Below are positions 42,932 to 50,520 of a DNA stretch of 64,000 nt, piece after piece. Each line of letters starts with the position of its first letter. Positions within the stretch are counted from its first letter, which is position 1. The stretch lies in the NCBI RefSeq assembly GCF_015679325.1, contig NZ_JADPVI010000002.1, forward strand, positions 672,798-736,797, written 5' to 3'. Source of the DNA: Kaistella gelatinilytica (GTDB lineage: Bacteria; Bacteroidota; Bacteroidia; Flavobacteriales; Weeksellaceae). The notes under the pieces were generated by a model, which was not told the DNA's origin, ran no database searches, and saw nothing but the letters and a program-made list of their open reading frames with translations. The position numbers and the translations under genes were made by a program.

Positions 42932-43294
42932 TTAAATTTGGGGCGGATTCGGCAGAATATCGAGAAAAATCTCAGAAATATTCCGATCTTGATACGTATA
43001 AGTTGTAGAATCAAAAGCTAAAGGCTCATTGATCTTAAAAGAAAATTCTGCAGGTTTTGAGGGCAGAATATTAAATTCAAAAGAATATTTTACCAAATTA
43101 AAAGGATTCGAAGATTTCTCGCTTTCCTTCTGCATCTGACATTTCCCGTGACAATTCATCTCAGGTTTCGCTTTATTGATACAGTGAATCTCGTAAAAAT
43201 TTCGGTTGATTTGATAATCAATCATAAACAACGAGTTTTGAAAACTGACTGTAAAAATAATTGTGGACAATATGATTGATAAAATGGCCTTCAT
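42932..43294 (-). CDS. Small exported Cys/His/Met protein of the metal-uptake locus
   Basis: This 120-residue protein starts at the ATG at 43294; a TTG-led extension upstream has no support. An N-terminal hydrophobic segment (about 3-20) is followed by a cluster of soft-metal ligands: C38, M46, C48, H49, C52 and M54 (EMNCHGKCQM). The rest is unremarkable. I know no function. Position at the head of the lipoprotein-receptor cluster suggests a periplasmic metal chaperone or sensor. Confidence 0.72.
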   Translation of the reverse strand: MKAILSIILSTIIFTVSFQNSLFMIDYQINRNFYEIHCINKAKPEMNCHGKCQMQKESEKSSNPFNLVKYSFEFNILPSKPAEFSFKINEPLAFDSTTYTYQDRNISEIFLDILPNPPQI

Positions 43295-43300
43295 TTGATA

Positions 43301-43334
43301 TTTCAAAATTAAGACTTTTTTATCTTAATTGAAA
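43301..43334. promoter_or_regulatory. Imperfect palindrome upstream of the Cys/His/Met protein gene
   Basis: AATTAAGA (43307-43314) and TCTTAATT (43323-43330) form a perfect 8-bp dyad with an 8-bp spacer. Symmetry extends to TTTCA/TGAAA with a 2-nt offset. It ends only a few bases before the gene, an operator position. Confidence 0.45.
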
Positions 43335-43428
43335 ATGACTTTCATCATTTTATTTAAAAATTATTTTGGTCATAAAATTAATAATAGTTCAATATTATTT
43401 ATCTTTAACGCCTTAAATCATTTTCAAC

Positions 43429-44952
43429 ATGGCAGATAAAGCGAAATTCATCGAGGAACTTTCTACGAAATATGCACCGAAAGGCGACTTCATTACTTTA
43501 GGTAAAGGAATGCTTGACGGAGAAGTTGTAACAGAAGTTGACGTAACAATTCCCCTGAAAACCATCAACCGACACGGATTAATTGCCGGTGCGACAGGAA
43601 CCGGGAAAACGAAAACGCTACAGGTTTTTGCCGAACAATTATCACACAAAGGAATTCCGTCTCTGGTTCTCGACATTAAAGGAGATTTCTCCGGAATTGC
43701 AGAACCAGGCTCAGAAAATGCAATTATTACAGAGAGATACGCCAAAACAAAATTACCTTACGCACCACAACCTTTCCCCGTAGAATTGATGTCGATTTCC
43801 GGAGAAAAAGGCGTAAAATTAAGAGCAACTGTCACCGAATTTGGTCCTCTTTTACTGTCTAAAATTTTAGATCTGAATGACACGCAGCAAAGCATCATGT
43901 CCATCGTTTTTAAATATTGCGATGACAAAGGTTTGCCGTTGATCGATTTAGATGATTTGAAAAAAGTTTTGCAATATGTAACCGATAACGCGCAGGGTAA
44001 AGCTGATTTATCCAACAATTATGGTTCAATTTCTCCCGCTTCTTTAGGCGCAATTCTTCGCTCAATCGTTGCACTTGAACAACAGGGAGCCTCACAATTT
44101 TTTGGAGAACCAAGTTTTGACGTTACCGATTTATTGAAACAAAGAGACGGAAAAGGCGTTGTAAATATTTTGAGAGTTGCTAATATTCAAAGCAAACCAC
44201 AATTGTTTTCGACTTTTATGCTTTCGTTGTTCGCTGAAATTTATATGACTTTCCCTGAAGAAGGAGATTCCGGAAAACCGAAATTGGTTTTGTTTATTGA
44301 TGAAGCGCACTTAATTTTTAATGAAGCCAGCAAAACTTTATTAAATCAAATTGAAACCATGGTAAAACTGATCCGTTCCAAAGGAGTCGGAATTTATTTT
44401 ATCACTCAAATTCCGGGCGATGTTCCGGAAAATGTCTTATCTCAATTAGGTTTGAAAATCCAGCACGCTCTTCGTGGATTCACCGCAAAAGACAAAAAAG
44501 AAATTTCGAAAGCTGTAGAAAATTATCCGACCACAGAATATTATAAAGCCAGCGAACTGATTCAAAATATGGGAATTGGAGAAGCGTTTATCACGGCTTT
44601 GGACGAAAAAGGAATTCCAACACCTTTGGTTCATACCTATTTAATTTCGCCGGAATCAAGAATGGATATTTTAACAGACGCCGAAGTTGAAGACTTAACA
44701 AGTCGTTCTGCAATGGTTGCGAAATATGAACAACCGATGAATAAAGATTCTGCCTACGAAATGTTGACGAGCAGAATGGAGCAGGCAGTTCAAAATGCTG
44801 CACCAACGGTAAAAACTAAAGCGGTAAAAGAAGAACCCGGCGTTTTCGAAAGTGTCATGAAATCGAGCGCAGGAAGGACCTTCACCACCACATTGGCAAG
44901 AGAGGGCGCAAAATTTGTATTGGGAATGTTTGGTTTGGGCGGAAGAAAATAA
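43429..44952 (+). CDS. HerA-like ATPase (DUF853 family)
   Basis: This 507-residue FtsK/HerA-superfamily ATPase has Walker A GATGTGKT at 54-61, a Walker B-like LVLFIDEAHLIF near 285, and the DUF853 C-terminal segments (KIQHALRGFTAKDKK, SRMDILTDAEVEDL). HerA-type enzymes pump or translocate DNA. The role of this short DUF853 form is not established. No NurA partner is nearby. A small hairpin (44954-44973) without a T run follows the gene. Confidence 0.88.
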   Translation: MADKAKFIEELSTKYAPKGDFITLGKGMLDGEVVTEVDVTIPLKTINRHGLIAGATGTGKTKTLQVFAEQLSHKGIPSLVLDIKGDFSGIAEPGSENAIITERYAKTKLPYAPQPFPVELMSISGEKGVKLRATVTEFGPLLLSKILDLNDTQQSIMSIVFKYCDDKGLPLIDLDDLKKVLQYVTDNAQGKADLSNNYGSISPASLGAILRSIVALEQQGASQFFGEPSFDVTDLLKQRDGKGVVNILRVANIQSKPQLFSTFMLSLFAEIYMTFPEEGDSGKPKLVLFIDEAHLIFNEASKTLLNQIETMVKLIRSKGVGIYFITQIPGDVPENVLSQLGLKIQHALRGFTAKDKKEISKAVENYPTTEYYKASELIQNMGIGEAFITALDEKGIPTPLVHTYLISPESRMDILTDAEVEDLTSRSAMVAKYEQPMNKDSAYEMLTSRMEQAVQNAAPTVKTKAVKEEPGVFESVMKSSAGRTFTTTLAREGAKFVLGMFGLGGRK

Positions 44953-45003
44953 TTGCACATTATCTTTTGTGCAGATGAAGATGGTTAGATAGAAAAAGAA
45001 AAA

Positions 45004-46230
45004 ATGTATTCAGTAGTAGATATAGAAAGCAACGGAGCAGGTTTCAGGAAAGAAAGTATCATTGAGATCGCGATATATAAGTATGATGGTCATGAAATTG
45101 TAGATCAGTTTATTACTTTGGTCAACCCAGAAAGTGAGATCACTCCTTTTGTTCAGAAATTAACGAACATTTCTCAGAGAATGGTGCGGTCTGCACCTCA
45201 TTTTCACGAAATTGCTAAAAGAGTTGTAGAAATAACCGAAAACACCACTCTGGTCGGTCATAATATTGAATTCGATTACCGAATGTTGCGACAGGAATTC
45301 AAAAGACTGGGTTATGAATTTAAGATCAACACGATAGATACAATTCCTTTGGCGAAGAAGCTTATTCCCGAGGCGGAAAGTTTTTCTCTGGGGAAACTCG
45401 TAAAATCACTGGGAATTCCTTTAGTTGATCAGCACAGAGCTTCCGGAGATGCAAGAGCCACTTTGGAACTTTTTAAATTACTGATGTTCAAGGACAAAGA
45501 TTCCGAGATCATTCAGCAACATCATGAAGAACTCAATGCGAATACGTATCTGAATAAGATAAAACAACTCACGCAGGACCTGCCTTTTGAGAGAGGAATT
45601 ATTTATTTTCAGAATGCTGAAGGAAAAATTATTTTCTTTGATTTTGTGGATGATTTAAGCAAATTTTCAAAAATTCTTTTCAACTCAAAATCCAAGCGCT
45701 GGAAACAGATTCAGGATGATGTGGCGCAAATTCATTATGATCTGACCGGGAACGACATTCTGGCGAAACTCATCATCAAGACAAAAGGTTTGCAGAAACG
45801 CGACAACCTTCAGTTCGGACTGTATCATAAAAACGGAAAATATTTTGCAGAGCGGATCAGCAATATCAAAGAAGAACAACCTTTGCTTCGGTTTAAATCT
45901 TTTACCCAGGGATTAAAAGCGGTGAGTTTCATTAAAACCCGATCACAGTTTGAGGATCTTGAAGAATTTAAAAACACAATCAATTTAAAAGGCAGAAATG
46001 AACTCTGGCTTTCTGATGGAAGAACGCTCGGTGAAAAATCGTTTTTGATCTTTCAAAAAGGAAAGTTGACCGCCTTTGGTTTTCACGAACTTCATACGCA
46101 GATCAATTCGTGGGAGAAACTTTCAAAATTAAAGATCGATCTCAACTCTTTTCCACCCGATCTGCAGAACGATTTACAACTCGCTCTTTTAAGAAGTGAT
46201 TTTGAAATAATTCCACTGCCGTCAAAATAA
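45004..46230 (+). CDS. DnaQ-type 3'-5' exonuclease with a decayed GIY-YIG-like C-terminal half
   Basis: This 408-residue protein has an N-terminal DEDDh exonuclease (about 1-165) with D6, E8, D91, H144 and D149 all present. The C-terminal half begins GIIYFQNAEGKIIFFDF at 198. This aligns with the GIY-YIG start of UvrC/Cho-like fusions, but both the GIY tyrosine and the YIG motif are gone. The later helix QIHYDLTGNDILAKLIIK matches the same domain. The exonuclease is probably active; the nuclease half probably only binds DNA or a partner. Confidence 0.88.
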   Translation: MYSVVDIESNGAGFRKESIIEIAIYKYDGHEIVDQFITLVNPESEITPFVQKLTNISQRMVRSAPHFHEIAKRVVEITENTTLVGHNIEFDYRMLRQEFKRLGYEFKINTIDTIPLAKKLIPEAESFSLGKLVKSLGIPLVDQHRASGDARATLELFKLLMFKDKDSEIIQQHHEELNANTYLNKIKQLTQDLPFERGIIYFQNAEGKIIFFDFVDDLSKFSKILFNSKSKRWKQIQDDVAQIHYDLTGNDILAKLIIKTKGLQKRDNLQFGLYHKNGKYFAERISNIKEEQPLLRFKSFTQGLKAVSFIKTRSQFEDLEEFKNTINLKGRNELWLSDGRTLGEKSFLIFQKGKLTAFGFHELHTQINSWEKLSKLKIDLNSFPPDLQNDLQLALLRSDFEIIPLPSK

Positions 46231-46256
46231 ATCACGCAGAATTAAATAAAAAAAAT

Positions 46257-46264
46257 TACTTTTG
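46257..46264 (+). promoter_or_regulatory. Bacteroidota -7 box (TACTTTTG) for the lysA leader transcript
   Basis: An exact TAnnTTTG match predicts a start near 46271, 22 nt before the leader ORF and about 180 nt before lysA. No -33 TTTG is visible. Confidence 0.6.
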
Positions 46265-46292
46265 AAAAAAATTTCGAAGAGAAAATAAAAAT

Positions 46293-46370
46293 ATGATCAT
46301 CTCAAAATCTATAAAACAAGTTGCTTCTAAGGGAAAAAAGTTTTTCTCTGAGGATAATTTCGTGGATTAA
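46293..46370 (+). CDS. Putative 25-residue lysine-rich leader peptide of lysA
   Basis: The short ORF encodes MIISKSIKQVASKGKKFFSEDNFVD, with five lysines in 25 residues and three clustered at positions 13, 15 and 16. It lies between a predicted promoter and a terminator hairpin, directly upstream of the last gene of lysine synthesis. The bases AAGAGC (46369-46374, over the stop codon) can pair with GCTCTT (46405-46410) in the terminator stem and loop. That gives the alternative fold needed for attenuation. It could still be a chance ORF in AT-rich DNA. Confidence 0.5.
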   Translation: MIISKSIKQVASKGKKFFSEDNFVD

Positions 46371-46398
46371 GAGCTGTAATCTTAGATAATCAACAATC

Positions 46399-46428
46399 AA
46401 GCATGCTCTTTCCGAGTGTGCTTTTTTT
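46399..46428 (+). terminator. Terminator hairpin in the lysA leader (attenuator)
   Basis: AAGCATGCTC pairs with GAGTGTGCTT (10 bp including two G-U pairs, 5-nt loop) and runs into T7. It lies between the leader ORF and the lysA ATG at 46450. Confidence 0.7.
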
Positions 46429-46449
46429 AATTTTAAAACAAATAATAAG

Positions 46450-47649
46450 ATGACCGATAAAGATTTACTGAAAATTGCCCACCAATTTGGCACGCCAACT
46501 TACGTTTACGATGCTGAATCGATTAAAACGCAGTACGAAAAACTAACTTCTTCATTTCATAAAAGCACCCGTTTTTTTTATGCGTGTAAAGCACTTTCCA
46601 ACATCAATATTTTAAAATTTGTGAACCGACTGGGTGGAAGTTTAGATTGCGTTTCCATTAATGAAGTAAAACTGGGAATTAAAGCAGGTTTCGAATCAAA
46701 AAGGATACTTTTCACGCCAAATTGCGTTGATCTGGCCGAAATTGAAGAAGCAATGTCTTTAAAAGTTCACATCAATATTGACAACATTTCGATCCTGGAA
46801 CAGTTTGGAAACAAGTACGGAAATTCTTATCCGATTTTTGTCAGAATTAATCCCCACATTTTTGCTGGCGGAAATTATAAGATCTCAACCGGTCATATCG
46901 ATTCTAAATTCGGAATTTCTATTCACCAGCTTCGTCACATCGAACGCGTGATGAATTCAACCAACATCAATGTTGAAGGACTTCACATGCATACGGGAAG
47001 CGAAATTAAAGATCCCGATGTTTTTCTGCAGGGTTTAGATATCATGTTTGAACTGGCAGAAAAATTTCCGAATTTAAAATATCTGGACATGGGAAGTGGT
47101 TTCAAAGTCCCTTACCAGGAAGGCGATCTGGAAACCGATGTGAAAGTTTTGGGTAAAAAAGTGGAGAAAGCCGTTGCAGAATTTTCTAAAATTTCCCGGA
47201 AAAAGTTTGAACTCTGGTTTGAACCGGGTAAGTTTTTAGTAAGTAAAAGCGGTCATCTTCTTGTAAAAACAAATGTCATCAAACACACGACTGCCACAAC
47301 TTTCGCCGGAATTAATTCGGGTTTTAATCATATGATCCGACCGATGTTTTACGATTCTTATCATATTATCGAAAATCTTTCAAACCCAAAAGGTAACGAA
47401 AGAATTTACACGGTTGTGGGAAACATCTGTGAAACCGACACTTTCGCGTGGGACAGAAAATTAAATGAAGTGCATGAAGGCGATATTTTGGTATTTCGGA
47501 ACGCGGGAGCTTATGGCTATGAGATGAGTTCAAACTTTAACTCAAGATTGAAACCTGCAGAAGTTCTGTTTATCGACGGAAAAGCGCATTTGATAAGAAC
47601 ACGCGATGAGTTTGAAGATCTGTTGAGAAACCAAATTGAAGTCTTGTAA
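46450..47649 (+). CDS. lysA: Diaminopimelate decarboxylase
   Basis: This 399-residue PLP enzyme removes CO2 from meso-diaminopimelate to make lysine. The PLP lysine is K47 (FFYACKALSN). Also visible are the phosphate-binding GGSLDCVS and MGSGFKVPY segments, the EPGKFLV motif, and the substrate Cys in GNICETDTFA, with GAYGYEMSSNFNSR near the end. Length is typical of the Bacteroidota type. It lies behind a putative attenuator and is followed one base later by the first TonB-C-like gene. Confidence 0.95.
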   Translation: MTDKDLLKIAHQFGTPTYVYDAESIKTQYEKLTSSFHKSTRFFYACKALSNINILKFVNRLGGSLDCVSINEVKLGIKAGFESKRILFTPNCVDLAEIEEAMSLKVHINIDNISILEQFGNKYGNSYPIFVRINPHIFAGGNYKISTGHIDSKFGISIHQLRHIERVMNSTNINVEGLHMHTGSEIKDPDVFLQGLDIMFELAEKFPNLKYLDMGSGFKVPYQEGDLETDVKVLGKKVEKAVAEFSKISRKKFELWFEPGKFLVSKSGHLLVKTNVIKHTTATTFAGINSGFNHMIRPMFYDSYHIIENLSNPKGNERIYTVVGNICETDTFAWDRKLNEVHEGDILVFRNAGAYGYEMSSNFNSRLKPAEVLFIDGKAHLIRTRDEFEDLLRNQIEVL

Positions 47650-47650
47650 A

Positions 47651-48067
47651 ATGATCAGAAAATTTTGCCTTTTATTTCTTATTATTTCTTCTTTTGCATT
47701 CGGTCAAACAGAAAATAAAACGGAACAACCCAAAATGATTTACACCGAAAAAGCTAAGTTTCCCGGCGGTGAAGAAGATTTTCGCGCAGAATTTCATAAA
47801 ATGGTAAACGGTTACATCGATTTGCGAAAATATGCCGTGAACGGAACATTTTATTTTACATTTAATATCGATGTTAATGGGAAAATTAAAGATCTCAACA
47901 TTGTTCCCAAAGTTAAAAATAGTAACATGTTCATTGATGATATGATGTTTGCGATGAAGAAAATAAAAACCAAGTGGAAACCGGCTTTGCAAAATGATCA
48001 GCCTGTAGAATCCCGATACATTTTAAGTGTAAATTTCATTACTGATCATTTTGATCATGGCGATTAA
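47651..48067 (+). CDS. TonB-C-like secreted protein, array copy 1
   Basis: This 138-residue protein starts at the ATG one base after the lysA stop. A signal peptide (cleavage after FAFGQ) is followed by a TonB-C-type fold: FPGGEEDFRAEF, a TFYFTFNIDVNGKIKDLNIVPKV hairpin, a helix (FIDDMMFAMKKIK) and KWKPALQNDQPVESRYILSVNF. There is no anchor or Pro-rich region, so it is not an energy transducer itself. It would be free in the periplasm or secreted. The role is unknown. Confidence 0.78.
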   Translation: MIRKFCLLFLIISSFAFGQTENKTEQPKMIYTEKAKFPGGEEDFRAEFHKMVNGYIDLRKYAVNGTFYFTFNIDVNGKIKDLNIVPKVKNSNMFIDDMMFAMKKIKTKWKPALQNDQPVESRYILSVNFITDHFDHGD

Positions 48068-48129
48068 AAACGCCTGCAACGCTTTCTTTTTAAATCAAAA
48101 TTGAGTAACTTTATTGAAAATTCTGTACA

Positions 48130-48612
48130 ATGAAAAAGATCTTTCTATTTTTAATTTTTGCCTTTACTTATAGCAATGCTCAATATTTAGTTGAAGACAA
48201 CGACATTTCTGACAACACGAAAGAAGTCGGCAGACAAACGGTTTCCTACGATTTAAACAACCCGCTGGAATTCTATCGTTTAAAATGTTATAATGCAATT
48301 TATGCACAATTTCCCGGGGGCGAAAATGCTTTCAAGCAAAAACTTTTTCTCAATATGAAAAGTGATCTTGATAACAGCTTTTATTCGGTTAATGGAACTT
48401 TTGAATTGATCATCACCATCAATAAATCCGGAAATATGCAAAGCTTTAAGCTTAATCCAGAAGTACAAAACAGCAATTTATTGAAACGCGATCTGGAACT
48501 GGCTTTGCGGAAAATGAATCCAAAATTTACGCCTGCTACTTGCGACGGAGTTCCCATAGAATCTAAAATCAGGCAGAAAATAAATTTCCGAACAGACAAT
48601 TTTGATATTTAA
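48130..48612 (+). CDS. TonB-C-like secreted protein, array copy 2
   Basis: This 160-residue paralog of the preceding gene has a signal peptide (cleavage after YSNAQ). Matching blocks are FPGGENAFKQKL, the FYSVNGTFELIITINKSGNMQSF hairpin, a helix (LKRDLELALRKM) and FTPATCDGVPIESKIRQKINF. A strong terminator follows at 48626, so copies 1-2 and copies 3-4 are probably separate transcripts. Confidence 0.78.
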   Translation: MKKIFLFLIFAFTYSNAQYLVEDNDISDNTKEVGRQTVSYDLNNPLEFYRLKCYNAIYAQFPGGENAFKQKLFLNMKSDLDNSFYSVNGTFELIITINKSGNMQSFKLNPEVQNSNLLKRDLELALRKMNPKFTPATCDGVPIESKIRQKINFRTDNFDI

Positions 48613-48625
48613 TACTCATAAAATT

Positions 48626-48655
48626 AAAACTTTGTAAAATCTACAAAGTTTTTTT
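48626..48655 (+). terminator. Terminator inside the TonB-C-like array
   Basis: AAAACTTTGTA pairs with TACAAAGTTTT (11 bp, 5-nt loop) followed by a T run, between copies 2 and 3. Confidence 0.85.
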
Positions 48656-48673
48656 ATATTTAGAAAAAAATTG

Positions 48674-49387
48674 ATGAGGTTTCTTTACATTCTATTATTT
48701 CTAAATATTTTCGTTAATGGGCAGAAATTCGCAGTGTTCCCTGCTAATCAACATAGTTACTTAGGTGGCGACGAAATGTTCTACAAAGATTTTCAGAAAA
48801 TTTTAATTGCGAAAAACATGAAACCTTGCGAGAATAAAAAAGAACTTTTTCGTGCGTTAATTTTAGTAAATGAAGATGAAACTGCATCACTTTACGAATC
48901 AGAAAATTTCCCGGAACAGATCAGCAAATGCAGTGAAGAACTTACCAAAGAAGTTCTAAAAAACATGAATGGTTTTATCGCCGCAAAAATTAATGGAGAG
49001 TTAAAAGCTGCAGTCGCTCATTATTATATTTTCCCAGACGCTTTTTTTGAAAATTTTAAAGAAGGTTACACTCCAGAAAAATTTACAGAACTTCCTGTTT
49101 TTGAAGGCGGAATAAATGGTTTCAGAAATGAAGTATCTAAAAAAATTGATACTTCCGGTTTTTACGTGAAAGGTTCGGGAAAAGCAACATTAATTGTTCG
49201 ATTCCTTGTCAATGAAGAAGGCGAAATAGTTAATGTAAATCTGGAAAATACATCTGGACTTAAAGAATACGATGAGATGGTTATCTCATCCATTCAATCC
49301 CTCAAGAAGAAATGGATACCCGCAAAAGTTCATGGAATACCAGTTAAATACAGGTTTAGAATGCCGATCAGTTTGATGAAAGATTAA
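48674..49387 (+). CDS. TonB-C-like secreted protein with N-terminal extra domain, array copy 3
   Basis: This 237-residue protein starts at the ATG at 48674; a TTG one codon earlier is not needed. After a signal peptide (near IFVNGQ) come an extra domain of about 110 residues and then a TonB-C-type domain (about 140-237: FEGGINGFRNEV, ATLIVRFLVNEEGEIVNVNL, KKKWIPAKVHGIPVKYRFRMPI). It is a clear paralog of copy 4 over its full length. Both share YxGGxExxYKDF, a Cys near PCxNKxE and NEDxxxS. Confidence 0.78.
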   Translation: MRFLYILLFLNIFVNGQKFAVFPANQHSYLGGDEMFYKDFQKILIAKNMKPCENKKELFRALILVNEDETASLYESENFPEQISKCSEELTKEVLKNMNGFIAAKINGELKAAVAHYYIFPDAFFENFKEGYTPEKFTELPVFEGGINGFRNEVSKKIDTSGFYVKGSGKATLIVRFLVNEEGEIVNVNLENTSGLKEYDEMVISSIQSLKKKWIPAKVHGIPVKYRFRMPISLMKD

Positions 49388-49471
49388 GGTTTTATTAAAA
49401 TTGATGAAAAAGATCTAAAAAGATTTTCACGAAGTTTTTAAATTAAAAATTTCAAACTTGAACCAACAAAC

Positions 49472-49519
49472 ATGAAAGTTTCAGCTTTCTACTTGCTATT
49501 TATAACAGCAACACCTTGA
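49472..49519 (+). other. Possible signal-peptide remnant in the 256-bp gap between copies 3 and 4
   Basis: A 15-codon ORF (MKVSAFYLLFITATP, then stop) looks like the start of an exported protein. The rest of 49388-49643 is AT-rich, and I see no complete gene or strong hairpin. It may be debris of a lost array copy or chance. Confidence 0.25.
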
Positions 49520-49643
49520 AAAAGGCAAAACATAAAGCAACTGATTTTAAAGAATTTACATCCAAAAGTCCATCAAAAAAAAATTATTTTAGATTTACCC
49601 TTCCGTTAAGTTTTTTCAATATATAATTTGAAATTCCCTATTT

Positions 49644-50369
49644 ATGAAAAAAATTTATTTTCTAATTTTCTTTTTCCCTTTAATGATCTCTGCTCAAATA
49701 CTGGAGTATTTTCCTAATTATCAGGTTCCATATATTGGCGGTTACGAAGCATATTACAAAGATTTTCACGATATTATCGTTGAGAAAAATTTAGAACCTT
49801 GCTCAAATAAAGACGAGTTTTATCAGCTTAAATTGCTGATCAATGAAGATAAATCAGTGAGTTTTGTAAAAGACCACAATGAACAAAATATTGCGAAAAA
49901 TAAATGTGCTTATACACTCGCGAGAGAAGTTGCGAAGTCTCAGAAAAACTGGAATGCTGCAACTGTTGACGGCGTCCCAAAAGCTGCGGTTGCGACATTT
50001 ATAATTTTTCCCGCAGATCTTTTTGAAAATTATCAGGATGGATATCTTCCGAAATTTTCTTTCCCTTCTTACGGAAATTACAAAAATAATGGCGTCGCAG
50101 AATTTAGAAAAGGAATTGTAAACCGAATTGATGTTAGAGGTTTTGACTGGAATGATCGATTCAATATCATTGCTGAATTTATTATTACCAAAGAAGGAAA
50201 AATTGAAAATATTGTAATGCTCAAATCATCTTCTATGATCGAATTTGACAAACGAATCGTTTACGGAATTCAAAGTACAAAAAAGATGTGGAAATCTGCA
50301 ACTGTCAATGGAAAACCAGTGGATTACAGATATCGGTTAACTTTGAACGCGACTACAGATCAAGAATAA
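49644..50369 (+). CDS. TonB-C-like secreted protein with N-terminal extra domain, array copy 4
   Basis: This 241-residue protein is a full-length paralog of copy 3. It has a signal peptide (cleavage after MISAQ), the N-terminal domain with YIGGYEAYYKDF and PCSNKDE, and a TonB-C-type domain (FRKGIVNRIDVRGF, IIAEFIITKEGKIENIVML, KKMWKSATVNGKPVDYRYRL). The function is unknown. The paralogs differ widely in sequence, suggesting an old duplication with diversification. Confidence 0.78.
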   Translation: MKKIYFLIFFFPLMISAQILEYFPNYQVPYIGGYEAYYKDFHDIIVEKNLEPCSNKDEFYQLKLLINEDKSVSFVKDHNEQNIAKNKCAYTLAREVAKSQKNWNAATVDGVPKAAVATFIIFPADLFENYQDGYLPKFSFPSYGNYKNNGVAEFRKGIVNRIDVRGFDWNDRFNIIAEFIITKEGKIENIVMLKSSSMIEFDKRIVYGIQSTKKMWKSATVNGKPVDYRYRLTLNATTDQE

Positions 50370-50460
50370 TTCTAATTTTTTCTTGAAAAATTAACGGAAT
50401 TAGCTTTTATCTTTATAAGAAGAAAACAATACAACTCTGCCATTCTGTCACAGAAATTCA

Positions 50461-50468
50461 TATATTTG
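50461..50468 (+). promoter_or_regulatory. Bacteroidota -7 box (TATATTTG) for miaB
   Basis: An exact TAnnTTTG match predicts a start near 50474. That leaves room for the GTG start at 50521 but hardly for a TTG at 50479. Confidence 0.65.
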
Positions 50469-50520
50469 CACTCCCATTTTGAATTTAAAATCTAAAATTC
50501 AAAATCTAAAACTTATCGAC

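Noticed and set aside
43304-43311. TAATTTTG on the minus strand as -7 box of the Cys/His/Met protein gene
   Set aside because: It is only 9 nt from the ATG, so the transcript would be nearly leaderless. It is also part of the palindrome, which may explain the match.
46231-46449. A lysine riboswitch (L-box) before lysA
   Set aside because: The predicted leader of about 180 nt lacks the multi-helix junction I would expect and is largely taken up by the short ORF and one hairpin. The peptide-based model fits better.
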